Assembly (NCBI RefSeq): GCF_051401765.1
Contig: NW_027480464.1
Span: forward strand, 2,046,001 to 2,110,000
Reading direction: 5' to 3'
Source of the DNA: Calliopsis andreniformis
Taxonomy: Eukaryota > Arthropoda > Insecta > Hymenoptera > Andrenidae
DNA length: 64,000 nucleotides
In this document: positions 41,101 through 54,589 of the stretch, piece after piece
How positions within the stretch are numbered: the first letter of the stretch is position 1
How the letters are laid out: each line of letters begins with the position of its first letter
Notes under the pieces: generated by a model
What the model was told of the DNA's origin: nothing
Database searches by the model: none
Seen by the model: only the letters and a program-made list of their open reading frames with translations
Program-made: the position numbers and the translations under genes

Positions 41101-44100
41101 ACATCAATACACAACCCTCAGACCTTGTCCTCAATCCACAATCCTCAATCTTCAATCCTCAATCCTCGATCCTCAATCCTCAATCTTCAATCCTCAATTT
41201 TCAATCCTCATTCCTCAGTCCTCAATACCCTATACTCAATCTTCAATCTTCAATCCTCAATCCTCAATCCTCAATTCTCGATCCTCTATCACCAGTCCTC
41301 AGTTCTCAAACCTCAATCCTCAACACTCAGCCCTCATCGTCAATCCTCAATCTTCAATCCTCAATCCTCAATCTTCAATGCTCAATACTCAATCTTCAGT
41401 TCTCAATCTTCAATCCTGAATCCTCAGTCCTCAATACTCAATCTTCAATCCTGGATCCTCAATCCTCAATCCTCAATCCTCAATCCTCGATCCTCTATCT
41501 TCAATCCTCAGTCCCAAATCCTCAATCTTCAATCCTCAATCCTCAGCCCTCAATGTTCAATCCTCATTACTCAATCTTCAATCCTCAATTCTCAATCCTC
41601 AATCCTCAATCCTCATTCTTCAATCCTCAATACACAATCCTCAATCCTCAATCCTCAATCCTCAATCCTCAATTCTCAATCCGCAATCCTCAATCCTCAG
41701 ACCTCAAACATCAATACTCAACCCTCAGTCCTCGTCCTCAATCCACAAACCTCAATCCTCAATCCTCAGTCCTCAATCCTCAATCCTCAATCTTCAATCC
41801 TCGATCCTCAATCTTCAATCCTCAGTCCCAAATCCTCAATCTTCAATCCTCAATCCTCAGCCTTCAATCTTCAATCCTCATTACTCAATCTTCAATCCTC
41901 AATTCTCAATCCTCAGTCCTCAATCCTCAATTCTCAATCCTCAATCCTCAGTCCTCAGTCCTCAAACCTCAATCCTCAACCCTCAGACCTCATCCTCTAT
42001 CCTCAATCCTCAACCCTCAATCCTCAACCTTCAATCCTCGATACTCAATATTCAATACTCAATACTCAGTCCTCAAACCTCAATTCCGAATCCTCAATCC
42101 TGAATCCTCAATCTTCGGCCCTCAGTCCTCAACAATCAATTGTCAATACTCAACCCTCAATAGAATATCCTCAATTCACAGTTTTCAACAATCAATCCCC
42201 ATTCTTCAATCTTCAATCCTCAATCCTCAATCCTCAATCCTCAATCCCCAATCCTCAATCCTCAATCGTCAATCCTCAATCCTCAATCCTCAATCATCAA
42301 TCCTCAATCCTCAATCTTCAATCCTCAATACTCAATCTTCAATCCTCAATCCTCAATCCTCAATCCTCAATCCTCATTCTTCAATCCTCAATACACAATC
42401 CTCAATCCTCAATCCTCAATCCTCAATCCTCAATCCTCAATTCTCAATCCGCAATCCTCAATCCTCAGACCTCAAACATCAATACTCAACCCTCAGTCCT
42501 CGTCCTCAATCCACAACCCTCAATCCTCAATCCTCAGTCCTCAATCCTCAATCCTCAATCTTCAATCCTCAATACTCAATCTTCAATCCTCAATCCTCAG
42601 TCCTCAAACCTCAATTCTGTATCCTCAATCCTCAATTTTCAATCCTCATTCTTCAATCCTCAATACCCAGTACTCAATCTTCAATCCTCAATCCTCAATG
42701 TTCAATCCTCAATACCCAATCCTCAATCTTCAATCCTCAATCCTCAATCCTCAATCCTCAAACCTCAATCCTCAGTCCTCAAACCTCAATCCTGAATCCT
42801 CAATCCTGCATCCTCAACCTTCAGCCCTGAGTCCTCAACGATCAGTTGTCAATCCTCAACCCTCAATAGAATATCCTCAATTCACAGTTTTCAATACTCA
42901 ATACTCAACCTGCAATCTTCAGATCTCTATCCACAAACATCAATTCTCATCGCTCAACCCTCAATACTCAGTCCCTAATCCTCAATCCTCAATCCTCAAT
43001 CCTCAACCGTCAATCTTCAATCCTCAGACCTCAAACATCAACTCTCAACCCTCAGTCCTCGCCCTCAATCCACAACCATCAATCCTCAACGCTCAACCAT
43101 AAATCCTCAATACTCAACCCTCAACCTTCAATCCTCAATACTCAATCTTCAATCCTCAATCCTCAATCCTCAATCCTCAATCGTCAATCCTCATTCTTCA
43201 ATCCTCAATCCTCAATCCTCAGTCCCCAAACCTCAATCCTCAATCATCAATCATCAAAACTCAATCTTCAATCCTCTATCCTCAATACTCAATCCTCAAT
43301 CCTCAATCCTCAATCGTCAGTCTTCAATCCTCAGAACTCAATCTTCAATCCTCAATCCTCAATCCTCAATCTTCAACCCTCATTCCTCAATCCTCAATCC
43401 TCAATCCTCAATCCTCAGCCCTCATCCTCTATCCTCAATCCTCAACCCTCAATCCTCAATCTTCAATACTCGATACTCAATCTTTAATCCTCAATCCTCA
43501 GTCCTCAAACCTCAATTCTGAGTCCTCAGTCCTGAATCCTCAATCTTCGGCCCTCAGTCCTCAACAATCAGTTGTCAATCCTCAATCCTCAATAGAATAT
43601 CCTCAATCCACAGTTTTCAATACTCAATACTCAATCAGCAGTCTTCAAACCTCTATCCACAAACATCAATTCTCATCACTCAACCCTCAACACTCAGTCC
43701 TCAATGTTCAAGCCTCAATCCTCAATCCTCAATCCTCATTCGTCAATCTTCAATCCTCAATACTCAATCTTCGATCCTCAATCCTCAATCCTCAATACTC
43801 AATCCTCATTCTTCAATCCTCAATCCTCAATCCTCAACCCTCATCCCTCAATCCTCAATGTTCAATCCTCAATTCCCAATCCTCAATCTTCAATCCTCAA
43901 TCCTCAATCCTCAATCCTCAAACCTCAATCCTCAGTCCTGAAACCTCAATCCTGAATCCTCAATCCTGAATCCTCAACCTTCAGCCCTGAGTCCTCAACG
44001 GTCAGTTGTCAATCCTCAATCCTCAATAGAATATCCTCAATTCACAGTTTTCAATACTCAATTCTCAATCTGCAATCTTCAGATCTCTATCCACAAACAT

Positions 44101-47100
44101 CAATTCTCATCACTCAACCCTCAATACTCAGTCCCTAATTATCAATCTTCAAACCTCAACCCTCAATCCTCAATACTCAATCATCAATCCTCAATCCTCA
44201 ATCCTCAATCCTCAATCCTCAACCGTCAATCTTCAATCCTCAGACCTCAAACATCAACACTCAACCCTCAGTCCTCGCCCTCAATCCACAACCCTCAATC
44301 CTCAACCCTCAACCATCAATCCTCAATACTCAACCATCAATCCTCAATTCTCAATACTCAATAGCATATCCTGAATTCTCATGGTTCAATACTCAACCCA
44401 CAATATTCAATATTCAAACCTCAATCCTCAAACATCTATTCTCAACACTCAATCCCCAACACTCAGTCCTCTCTCTTCAATCCTCCATCCTCTACCCTCA
44501 ATCCTCAAGCGTCAATCCTCAATCCTCAATACACAACCCTCTATCCTCAGTCCTCAAACCTCAATCCCGAATCCTCAATCCTGAATCCTCAATCTTCAGC
44601 CCTCAGTCCTCAACAATCAATTGTCAATCCTCAATCCTCAATAGAATATCCTCAATTCACAGTTTTCAATACTCAATCCCCATTCTTCAGTCTTCAAACC
44701 TCAATCCACAAACATCAATTCCCATCACTCAACCCTCAACACTCAGTCCTCAATCACCAATCCTCAATCCTCATTCTTCAATCCTCAATACCCAATACTC
44801 AATCTTCAATCTTCAATCCTCAATCCTCAATCCTCAATTCTCAATCCTCAATCCTCAATCCTCAATCCTCAATCTTCAATCCTCAATGCTCAATCTTCAA
44901 TCCTCATTCCTCAATCCTCAATCCTCAATCCTCATTCTTCAATCCTCAGTACCAAATCCTCAACCTTCAATCCTCAATCCTCAATCCTCAATTCTCAATC
45001 CTCAATCCTCGATCCTCAGACCTCAAACATCAATACTCAACCCTCAGTCCTCGTCCTCAATCCACAACACTCAATCCTCAATCCTCAATCTTCAATCATC
45101 AATATACAATCTTCAGTCCTCAATCCTCAATACTCAATCCTCAAACCTCAATCCTCCATGTTCAATCCGCGATACCCAATCCTCAATGTTCAGTCCTCAA
45201 TCCTCAATCCTCAATCCTCAATCCTCAATCCTCAATCCTCAATCCACAATCCTCAGTCCCCAAACCTCAATCCTCAATTTTCAATCCCCAATACTCAGTC
45301 TTCAATCATCGATCCTCAATACTCAATCCTCAATCGTCAATCCTCAATCCTCAATCCTCATTCTTCAATCCTCAATACCCAATCCTCAATCCTCAATCTT
45401 TAATCCTCAATCCTCAATCCTCAATTCTAAATCCTCAATCCTCAGTCCTCAGTCCTCAAACCTCAATCCTCAACCCTCATCCCTCATCCTCAATCCTCAA
45501 TCTTCAATCCTCAATACTGAATCCTCAATACTCAATCTTCAACCCTCAATCCTCAATTCTTAATCGTCAATCCTCAATCCTCAATCCTCAATCCTCAATC
45601 CTCAATCCTCAATCGTCAGTCTTCAATCCTCAATACTCAATCTCCAATCCTCAATCCTCAATCCCCAATCCTCAATCCTCAATCCTCAACCCTCAATCCT
45701 CAATCCTCAGTCCCCAAACCTCAATCCTCATGCTTCAATCCTCAATACTCAGTCCTCAATCCTCAATCCTCAATCCTCAATCTTCACTCCTCAACCCTCA
45801 ATCCTCAATCCTCAATCCTCAATCCTCAATTCTCAATCTTCAATCCTCAATACTCAATCTGCAATCCGCAATCCTCAATCCCCAATCCTCAATCCTCATT
45901 CTTCAATCCTCAATACCCAATCCTCAATCTTCAATTCTCAATCCTCAACTCTCAATTCTCAATCCTCAATCCTCAGACCTCAATCATCAATATTCAACCC
46001 TCAGTCCTCGTCCTGAATACACAACCCTCAATCCTCAACACACAATCTTCAATCATCAATATTCAATCTTCAATCCTCAATCCTCAATCCTCAATCCTCA
46101 ATCCTCAATCCTCAACCTTGAGTCCTCAATACTCAAGCTTCAATCCTCAAACCTCAATCCTCAATTGTCAATCCTCAATCCTCAATGTTCTATCCTCAAT
46201 ACGCAATCCTCAACCTTCAGTCCTCAATCCTCAATCCTCAACCGTCAATCCTCAATACTCAATCCTCAGTCCTCAAACCTCAATCCTGAATCCACAATCC
46301 TGAACCCTCAATCTTCAGCCCTCAGACCTCAACAATCAGTTGTGAATCCTCAATCCTCAATAGAATATCCTCAATTCACAGGTTTCAGTACTCAATACTC
46401 AGCCTACAATCTTCAAATCTCTATCCACAAACATCAATTCTCATCACTCAACCCTGAACGCTCAGTCCTCAATGTTCAATCCTCAATCCTCAATTCTCAA
46501 TCTTCAATCCTCAATACTGATCCTTCAATCCTCCATCCTCAATCTTCAATACTCAATCGTCATTCCTCAGTCCTCAGACCTCGAACCTCAATCGTCGTTC
46601 CTCAAACCTCAATCCTCAAACCTCAGTCCTCATACTCAATTCTCAATCCTCAATCCACAATCCTCAATCCTCAATCTTCAATCCTCAATAATCAATCTCC
46701 AATCCTAGATCCTCAATCCCCAATCCTCAATCCTTAATCCTCAATCTTCAATCCTCAATCCCCAGTCCACAATCTTCAATCCTCAATGCTCAATCCTCAA
46801 TCCTCAATCCTCAGTCCTCAATCCTAAATCCTCAACCCTCAAACCTCAATCCTCAACCGTCAGTCCTCGTCCTCAATCGTCAACACTCAATCCTCAATCC
46901 TCAATCTTCAATCCTCAATACTCAATATTCAATTCTCAATCCTGAATCTTCAATCCTCAAACTTCAATCCTCAATCCTCAATCCTCAATCCTCAATCCTC
47001 ATTCTTCAATCCTCGATACCCTATCCTCAATGTTCAATCCTCAATCCTCAATCCTCAATTCTCAATCCTCAATCCTCAGTCCTCAGTCCTCAAACCTCAA

Positions 47101-47453
47101 TCCTCAACCCTCAGCCCTCATCCTCAATCCTCAATCCTCAATCCTCAATCCTCAATCCTCAATCTTCAATCCTCAATACTCAACCTTCAATAATCAATCC
47201 CCAATCCTCAATCTTCAATTCTCAATCCTCAATCCTCAATCCTCAGCCCTTAATCTTCAATACTCAATACTAAATCTTCAATCGTCAATCCTCAATCCTC
47301 AATCCTCAATCCTCAATCCTCAGTCCTCAATCATCAATCTTCAATCCTCAATACTCAGTCTTCAATCCTCAATCCTCAATCCTCAATCCTCAATCCTCAT
47401 TCTCCAATCCTCAATCCTCAGTCCTCAAACCTCAATTCTGAATCCTCAACCCT
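38128..47453. repeat. 9336-base higher-order unit, copy 2
   Basis: This is a direct tandem copy of 28792-38117. Comparing most of the two copies by eye I found one difference only: A at 31217 and T at 40553. Matching landmark cores are at 38783, 42161, 42867, 43593, 44027, 44362, 44642 and 46361. The match ends after CTGAATCCTCAACCCT at 47453, where GCATCC follows instead of CAGCCC. Such near-identity in a sequence type that otherwise varies freely means a very recent duplication, strong homogenisation, or an assembly artefact. Confidence 0.92.
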
Positions 47454-48616
47454 GCATCCTCAATCTTCAGCCCTCAGTCATCAACAATCAGTTGTCAATC
47501 CTCAATCCCCAATAGAATATCCTCAATTCACAGTTTTCAGTACTCAATACTCAATCTGCCATCTTCAAATCTCTATCCACAAACATCAATTCTCATCACT
47601 CAACCCTGAACGCTCAGTCCTCAATGTTCAATCCTCAATCCTCAATTCTCAATCTTCAATCCTCAATACTGAACCTTCAATCCTCAATCCTCAATCCTCA
47701 ATCCTCAATCCTCAATCCTCAATCCTCAATTCTCAATCTTCAATCCTCAATACTCAATCTGCAATCCTCAATCCTCAATCCCCAATCCTCAATCCTCATT
47801 CTTCAATCCTCAATACCCGATCCTCAATCTTCAATTCTCAATCCTCAACTCTCAATTCTCAATCCTCAATCCTCAGACCTCAATCATCAATATTCAACCC
47901 TCAGTCCTCGTCCTGAATACACAACCCTCAATCCTCAACCCTCAATCTTCAATCATCAATATTCAATCTTCAATCCTCAATCCTCAATCCTCAATCCTCA
48001 ATCCTCAATCCTCAACCTTGAGTCCTCAATACTCAAGCTTCAATCCTCAATCCTCAATCCTCAATTGTCAATCCTCAATTGTCAATCCTCAATCTTCAAT
48101 CCTCAATACACAATCTTCAATCCTCAATCCTCAATCCTCAATCCTCAATCCTCAATCCTCATTCTTCAATCCTCAATACCCAATCCACAATCTTAAATCC
48201 TCAATCCTCAATTCGCAATCGTCAATCCTCAATCCTCAGGCCTCAAGTGTCAATACTCAACCCTCAGTCCTCGTCCTCAATCCACGACCTTCAATCCTCA
48301 ATCCTCAATCTTCATTCATCAATATGCAACATTCAATCCTCAATCCTCAATCCTCATTCCTCAATCCTCAATCCTCAATGTTCAATCCTCAATACCCAAT
48401 CCTCAGTCTTCAATCCTCAATACTCAATCCCGAATCCTCAATCCTCAATCCTCAATCCTCAGTACTCAATGTTCAATCCTCAATACCCAATCCTCTTTCT
48501 TCAGTCCGCAATCCTCAATCCTGAATCCTCAATCCTCAATCCTCAATCCTCAGTCCTCAAACCTCAATCCTGAATCCTCAATCCTGAATCCTCAATCCTG
48601 AATCCTCAATCTTCAG

Positions 48617-48770
48617 CCCTCAGTCCTCAACAATCAGTGGTCAATCCTCAATCCTCAATATAATATCATGAATTCATAGTTTTCAATACTCAACACTCAA
48701 CCTGCAATCTTCAAATCTCTATCTACAAACATCAATCCTCATCACTCAACCCTCAACACTCAGTCCCCAA
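48617..48770. repeat. Landmark module, TATAATATCATG subtype
   Basis: This subtype is confined to the right-hand block, with cores at 48659, 52651 and 56089. It has TATAATATCATGAATTCATAG, with CTATCTACA where other copies have CTATCCACA, and CAGTGGTC where they have CAGTTGTC. The shared substitutions show that the three copies descend from one altered ancestor that was then amplified with the 3.4-4 kb unit. Confidence 0.85.
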
Positions 48771-49754
48771 TCCTCAATATTCAAGCCTCAATCCTCAATC
48801 TTCAATCCTCAATCCTCATTCTTCAATCCTCAATACCCAATCCTCAGTCTTCAATCCTCAATCCTGAATCCTCAATCCTCAATGCTCAATCCTCAATCCT
48901 CAGTCCTCAAACCTCAAACCTGAACCCTCAATCCTGAATCCTCAATCTTCAGACCTCAGTCCTCAACAATCAGTTGTCAATTCTCAATCCTCAGACCTCA
49001 AACATAAATATTCAACCCTCAGGCCTCGTCCTCAGTCCACAACCCTCAATCCTCAACCCTCAATCTTCAATCATCAATGTTCAAGCTTCAATCCTCAATC
49101 CTCATTCCTCAATCATCAATCCTCAATCCTCAATCCTCAATCTTCACTCCTCAACCCTCAATCCTCAATCCTCAATCCTCAACCTTGGGTCCTCAATACT
49201 CAATCTTCAATCCTAAATCCTCAATCCTCAATTGTCAATCCTCAATCTTCAATCCGCAATACCCAATCCTCAATCTTCTATGCGCAATCCTCAATCCTCA
49301 ATCCTCAATCCTCAATCCTCAATCCTCAATCTTCAATCCTCAATACTCAATCTTCAATCCTCAATCCTCAATCCTCAATCCTCTTTCTTCAATCCTCAAC
49401 ACCCAATCCTCAATCTTCAATCCTCAATACTCAATCCTCAATTATCAATCCTCAACCCTCAATCCTCAGACCTCACACATCAATACTCAACCCTCAGTCC
49501 TCGTCCTCAATCCAAAACCCTCAATCCTCGATTCTCAATCTTCAATCATCAATATTCAATCTTCAATCCTCAATCCTCAATCCTCAATACTCAATCCTCA
49601 ATCCTCAATCCTCAATGTTCTATCCTCAATACGCAATCCTCAACCTTCAATCCTCAATCCCCAATCCTCAATCCTCAATCCTCAATCCTCAATCCTCAGT
49701 CCTCAAACCTCAATCCTGAATCCACAATACTGAACCCTCAATCTTCAGCCCTCA

Positions 49755-49910
49755 CACCTCAACAATCATTGGTCAATCCTCAATCCTCAATAGAATATCA
49801 TGAATTCACAGTTTTCAATACTCAATACTCAACCTGCAATCTTCAAATCTCTATCCACAAACATCAATTCTCATCACTCAACCCTCAAAACTCAGTCCCC
49901 CATCCTCAAT
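49755..49910. repeat. Landmark module, TAGAATATCATGAATTC subtype
   Basis: Cores lie at 49791, 53699, 57144, 58276, 58808 and 61560, all to the right of 49 kb. The ATCATGAATTC change gives an EcoRI and a BspHI site; the copy at 58276 has GAACTC and lacks EcoRI. It is preceded by CATTGGTC or CAGTGGTC in place of CAGTTGTC. It is intermediate between the canonical and TATAATATC subtypes. Confidence 0.85.
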
Positions 49911-51158
49911 ATTCAAGCCTCAATCCTCAATCCTCAATCCTCAATCCTCAATCCTCAATCCTCAATCCTCAATCCTCATTCTTCAACCCTCAATACCCAA
50001 ACCTCAGTCTTCAATCCTCAATCCTGAATCCTCAATCCTCAATCCTCAATCCTCAATCCTCAATCCTCAATCCTCAATCCTCAATCTTCACTCCTCAACC
50101 CTCAATCCTCAATCCTCAATCCTCAATCCTCAATTCTCAATCTTCAATCCTCAATACTCAATCTGCAATCCTCAATCCTCAATCCCCAATCCTCAATCCT
50201 CATTCTTCAATCCTCAATACCCAATCCTCAATCTTCAATTCTCAATCCTCAACTCTCAATTCTCAATCCTCAATCCTCAGACCTCAATCATCAATATTCA
50301 ACCCTCAGTCCTCGTCCTGAATACACAACCCTCAATCCTCAACACTCGATCTTCAATCATCAATATTCAATCTTCAATCCTCAATCCTCAATCCTCAATC
50401 CTCAATCTTCAATCCTCAACCTTGAGTCCTCAATACTCAAGCTTCAATCCTCAAACCTCAATCCTCAATTGTCAATCCTCAATCTTCAATCCTCAATACA
50501 CAATCTTCAATCCTCAATCCCCAATCCTCAATCCTCAATCCTCAATCCTCAATCCTCAATCCTCAATCCTCAATGTTCAATCCGCAATACCCAATCCTCA
50601 ATCTTCAATCCTCAATCCACAATCCTCAATCCTCAATCCTCATTCTTCAATCCTCAACACCCAATCCTCAATACTCAATCTGCAACCCTCAATCCTCAGT
50701 CCTCAATCCTCAATCCTCATTCTTCAATCCTCAATACGCAATCCTCAATCTTCAATCCTCAATCCACAATCCTCAATCCTCAATCCTCATTCTTCAATCC
50801 TCAACAACCAATCCTCAATCTTCAATCCTCAATTCTCAATTCTCAGACCTCAATCCACAACCTTCAATCCTCAATACTCAATCTTCTATCCTCAATCCTC
50901 AATCCTCAATCCTCAATCCTCATTCTTCAATCATCAACACCCAATCCTCAATCATCAATCCTCAATCCTCAATCCTCAATTCTCAATCCTCAATCCTCAA
51001 TCCTCAGACCTCAAACATCAATACTCAATCCTCAACCCTTATTCTTCAATCCTCAGAACCCAATCCTCAATCTTCAATCCTGAATCCTCAATCCTCAATT
51101 CTCAATCCTCAATCCTCAATCCTCAATCCTCAATCCTCAATTCTCAATCCTCAATCCT

Positions 51159-54100
51159 CAATCTTCAATCCTCAATACTCAACCTTCAATAATCAATCCC
51201 CAATCCTCAATCTTCAATTCTCAATCCTCAATCCTCAATCCTCAGCCCTTAATCTTCAATACTCAATACTAAATCTTCAATCGTCAATCCTCAATCCTCA
51301 ATCCTCAATCCTCAATCCTCAGTCCTCAATCATCAATCTTCAATCCTCAATACTCAGTCTTCAATCCTCAATCCTCAATCCTCAATCCTCAATCCTCATT
51401 CTCCAATCCTCAATCCTCAGTCCTCAAACCTCAATTCTGAATCCTCAACCCTGCATCCTCAATCTTCAGCCCTCAGTCATCAACAATCAGTTGTCAATCC
51501 TCAATCCCCAATAGAATATCCTCAATTCACAGTTTTCAGTACTCAATACTCAATCTGCCATCTTCAAATCTCTATCCACAAACATCAATTCTCATCACTC
51601 AACCCTGAACGCTCAGTCCTCAATGTTCAATCCTCAATCCTCAATTCTCAATCTTCAATCCTCAATACTGAACCTTCAATCCTCAATCCTCAATCCTCAA
51701 TCCTCAATCCTCAATCCTCAATCCTCAATTCTCAATCTTCAATCCTCAATACTCAATCTGCAATCCTCAATCCTCAATCCCCAATCCTCAATCCTCATTC
51801 TTCAATCCTCAATACCCGATCCTCAATCTTCAATTCTCAATCCTCAACTCTCATTTCTCAATCCTCAATCCTCAGACCTCAATCATCAATATTCAACCCT
51901 CAGTCCTCGTCCTGAATACACAACCCTCAATCCTCAACCCTCAAACTTCAATCATCAATATTCAATTTTCAATCCTCAATCCTCAATCCTCAATCCTCAA
52001 TCCTCAATCCTCAATTGTCAATCCTCAATTGTCAATCCTCAATCCTCAATCCTCAATTGTCAATCCTCAATTGTCAATCCTCAATCTTCAATCCTCAATA
52101 CACAATCTTCAATCCTCAATCCTCAATCCTCAATCCTCAATCCTCAATCCTCATTCTTCAATCCTCAATACCCAATCCACAATCTTAAATCCTCAATCCT
52201 CAATTCGCAATCGTCAATCCTCAATCCTCAGGCCTCAAGTGTCAATACTCAACCCTCAGTCCTCGTCCTCAATCCACGACCTTCAATCCTCAATCCTCAA
52301 TCTTCATTCATCAATATGCAACATTCAATCCTCAATCCTCAATCCTCATTCCTCAATCCTCAATCCTCAATGTTCAATCCTCAATACCCAATCCTCAGTC
52401 TTCAATCCTCAATACTCAATCCCGAATCCTCAATCCTCAATCCTCAATCCTCAGTACTCAATGTTCAATCCTCAATACCCAATCCTCATTCTTCAGTCCG
52501 CAATCCTCAATCCTGAATCCTCAATCCTCAATCCTCAATCTTCAGTCCTCAAACCTCAATCCTGAATCCTCAATCCTGAATCCTCAATCCTGAATCCTCA
52601 ATCTTCAGCCCTCAGTCCTCAACAATCAGTGGTCAATCCTCAATCCTCAATATAATATCATGAATTCATAGTTTTCAATACTCAATACTCAACCTGCAAT
52701 CTTCAAATCTCTATCTACAAACATCAATCCTCATCACTCAACCCTCAACACTCAGTCCCCAATCCTCAATATTCAAGCCTCAATCCTCAATCTTCAATCC
52801 TCAATCCTCATTCTTCAATCCTCAATACCCAATCCTCAGTCTTCAATCCTCAATCCTGAATCCTCAATCCTCAATGCTCAATCCTCAATCCTCAGTCCTC
52901 AAACCTCAAACCTGAATCCTCAATCCTGAATCCTCAATCTTCAGACCTCAGTCCTCAACAATCAGTTGTCAATTCTCAATCATCAGACCTCAAACATCAA
53001 TATTCAACCCTCAGTCCTCGTCCTCAGTCCACAACCCTCAATCCTCAACCCTCAATCTTCAATCATCAATATTCAATCTTCAATCCTCAATCCTCAATCC
53101 TCAATCCTCAATCCTCAATCCTCAATCTTCACTCCTCAACCCTCAATCCTCAATCCTCAATCCTCAACCTTGAGTCCTTAATACTCAATCTTCAATCCTC
53201 AATCCTCAATCCTCAATTGTCAATCCTCAATCTTCAACCCTCAATACTCAATCTTCAATCCTCAATCCTCAATCCTCAATCCTCAATCCTCAATCCTCAT
53301 TCTTCAATCCTCAATACCCAATCCACAATCTTAAATCCTCAATCCTCAATTCGCAATCCTCAATCCTCAATCCTCAGGCCTCAAGTATCAATACTCAACC
53401 CTCAGTCCTCGTCCTCAATCCACGACATTCAATCCTCAATCCTCAATCTTCATTCATCAATATGCAACCTTCAATACTCAATCCTCAATCCTCAATCCTC
53501 AATCCTCAATCCTCAATGTTCAATCCTCAATATCCAATCCTCAGTCTTCAATCCTCAATCCTCAATCCTGAATCCTCAATCCTCAATCCTCAATCCTCAA
53601 TCCTCAGTCCTCAAACCTCAATCCTGAATCCTCAATCCTGAATCCTCAATCTTCAGCCATCAGTCCTCAACAATCAGTGGTCAATCCTCAATCCTCAATA
53701 GAATATCATGAATTCACAGTTTTCAATACTCAATACTCAACCTGCAATCTTCAAATCTCTATCCACAAACATCAATTCTCATCACTCAACCCTCAACAAT
53801 CAGACCCCAATCCTCAATATTCAAGCCTCAATCCTCAATCCTCAATCCTCAATCCTCATTCTTCAATCCTCAATACCCAATCCTCAGTCTTCAATCCTCA
53901 ATCCTGAATCCTCAATCCTCAATCCTCAATCCTCAATCCTCAGTCCTCAAACCTCAAACCTGAATCCTCAATCCTGAATCCTCAATCTTCAGACCTCAGT
54001 CCTCAACAATCAGTTGTCAATTCTCAATCCTCAGACCTCAAACATAAATATTCAACCCTCAGGCCTCGTCCTCAGTCCACAACCCTCAATCCTCAACCCT

Positions 54101-54589
54101 CAATCTTCAATCATCAATGTTCAAGCTTCAATCCTCAATCCTCAATCCTCAATCATCAATCCTCAATCCTCAATCCTCAATCTTCACTCCTCAACCCTCA
54201 ATCCTCAATCCTCAATCCTCAACCTTGGGTCCTCAATACTCAATCTTCAATCCTAAATCCTCAATCCTCAATTGTCAATCCTCAATCTTCAATCCGCAAT
54301 ACCCAATCCTCAATCTTCTATGCGCAATCCTCAATCCTCAATCCTCAATCCTCAATCCTCAATCCTCAATCTTCAATCCCCAATACTCAATCTTCAATCC
54401 TCAATCCTCAATCCTCAATCCTCTTTCTTCAATCCTCAACACCCAATCCTCAATCTTCAATCCTCAATACTCAATCCTCAATTATCAATCCTCAACCCTC
54501 AATCCTCAGACCTCACACATCAATACTCAACCCTCAGTCCTCGTCCTGAATCCAAAACCCTCAATCCTCAATTCTCAATCCTCAATCCT
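51159..54589. repeat. 3431-base unit, second of three
   Basis: Landmark cores are at 51512, 52651 and 53699. From 51160 to about 52000 it matches the previous unit at offset 3999. It then differs by a short run in which CAATTGTCAATCC is repeated several times (about 52012-52080) and the CAAGCTT string is absent. Its last 600 bases (about 54.0-54.6 kb) match 49.0-49.5 kb at offset 5040, so this unit is a mosaic of parts of its neighbours. Confidence 0.78.

Larger units (their letters stand above)
47160..51158. repeat. 3999-base unit, first of three in the right-hand block
   Basis: The unit opens with the CAACCTTCAATAATCAATCCCC string, whose TAATCAATCC lies at 47191 and again at 51190 and 54621, giving unit lengths of 3999 and 3431. 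Landmark cores at 47513, 48659 and 49791 are all of different subtypes. The part from about 49.0 to 50.0 kb reappears near 57.5-58.5 kb at offset 8485. It overlaps the last 300 bases of the second 9336-base unit, because that unit ends inside the same module. Confidence 0.8.
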
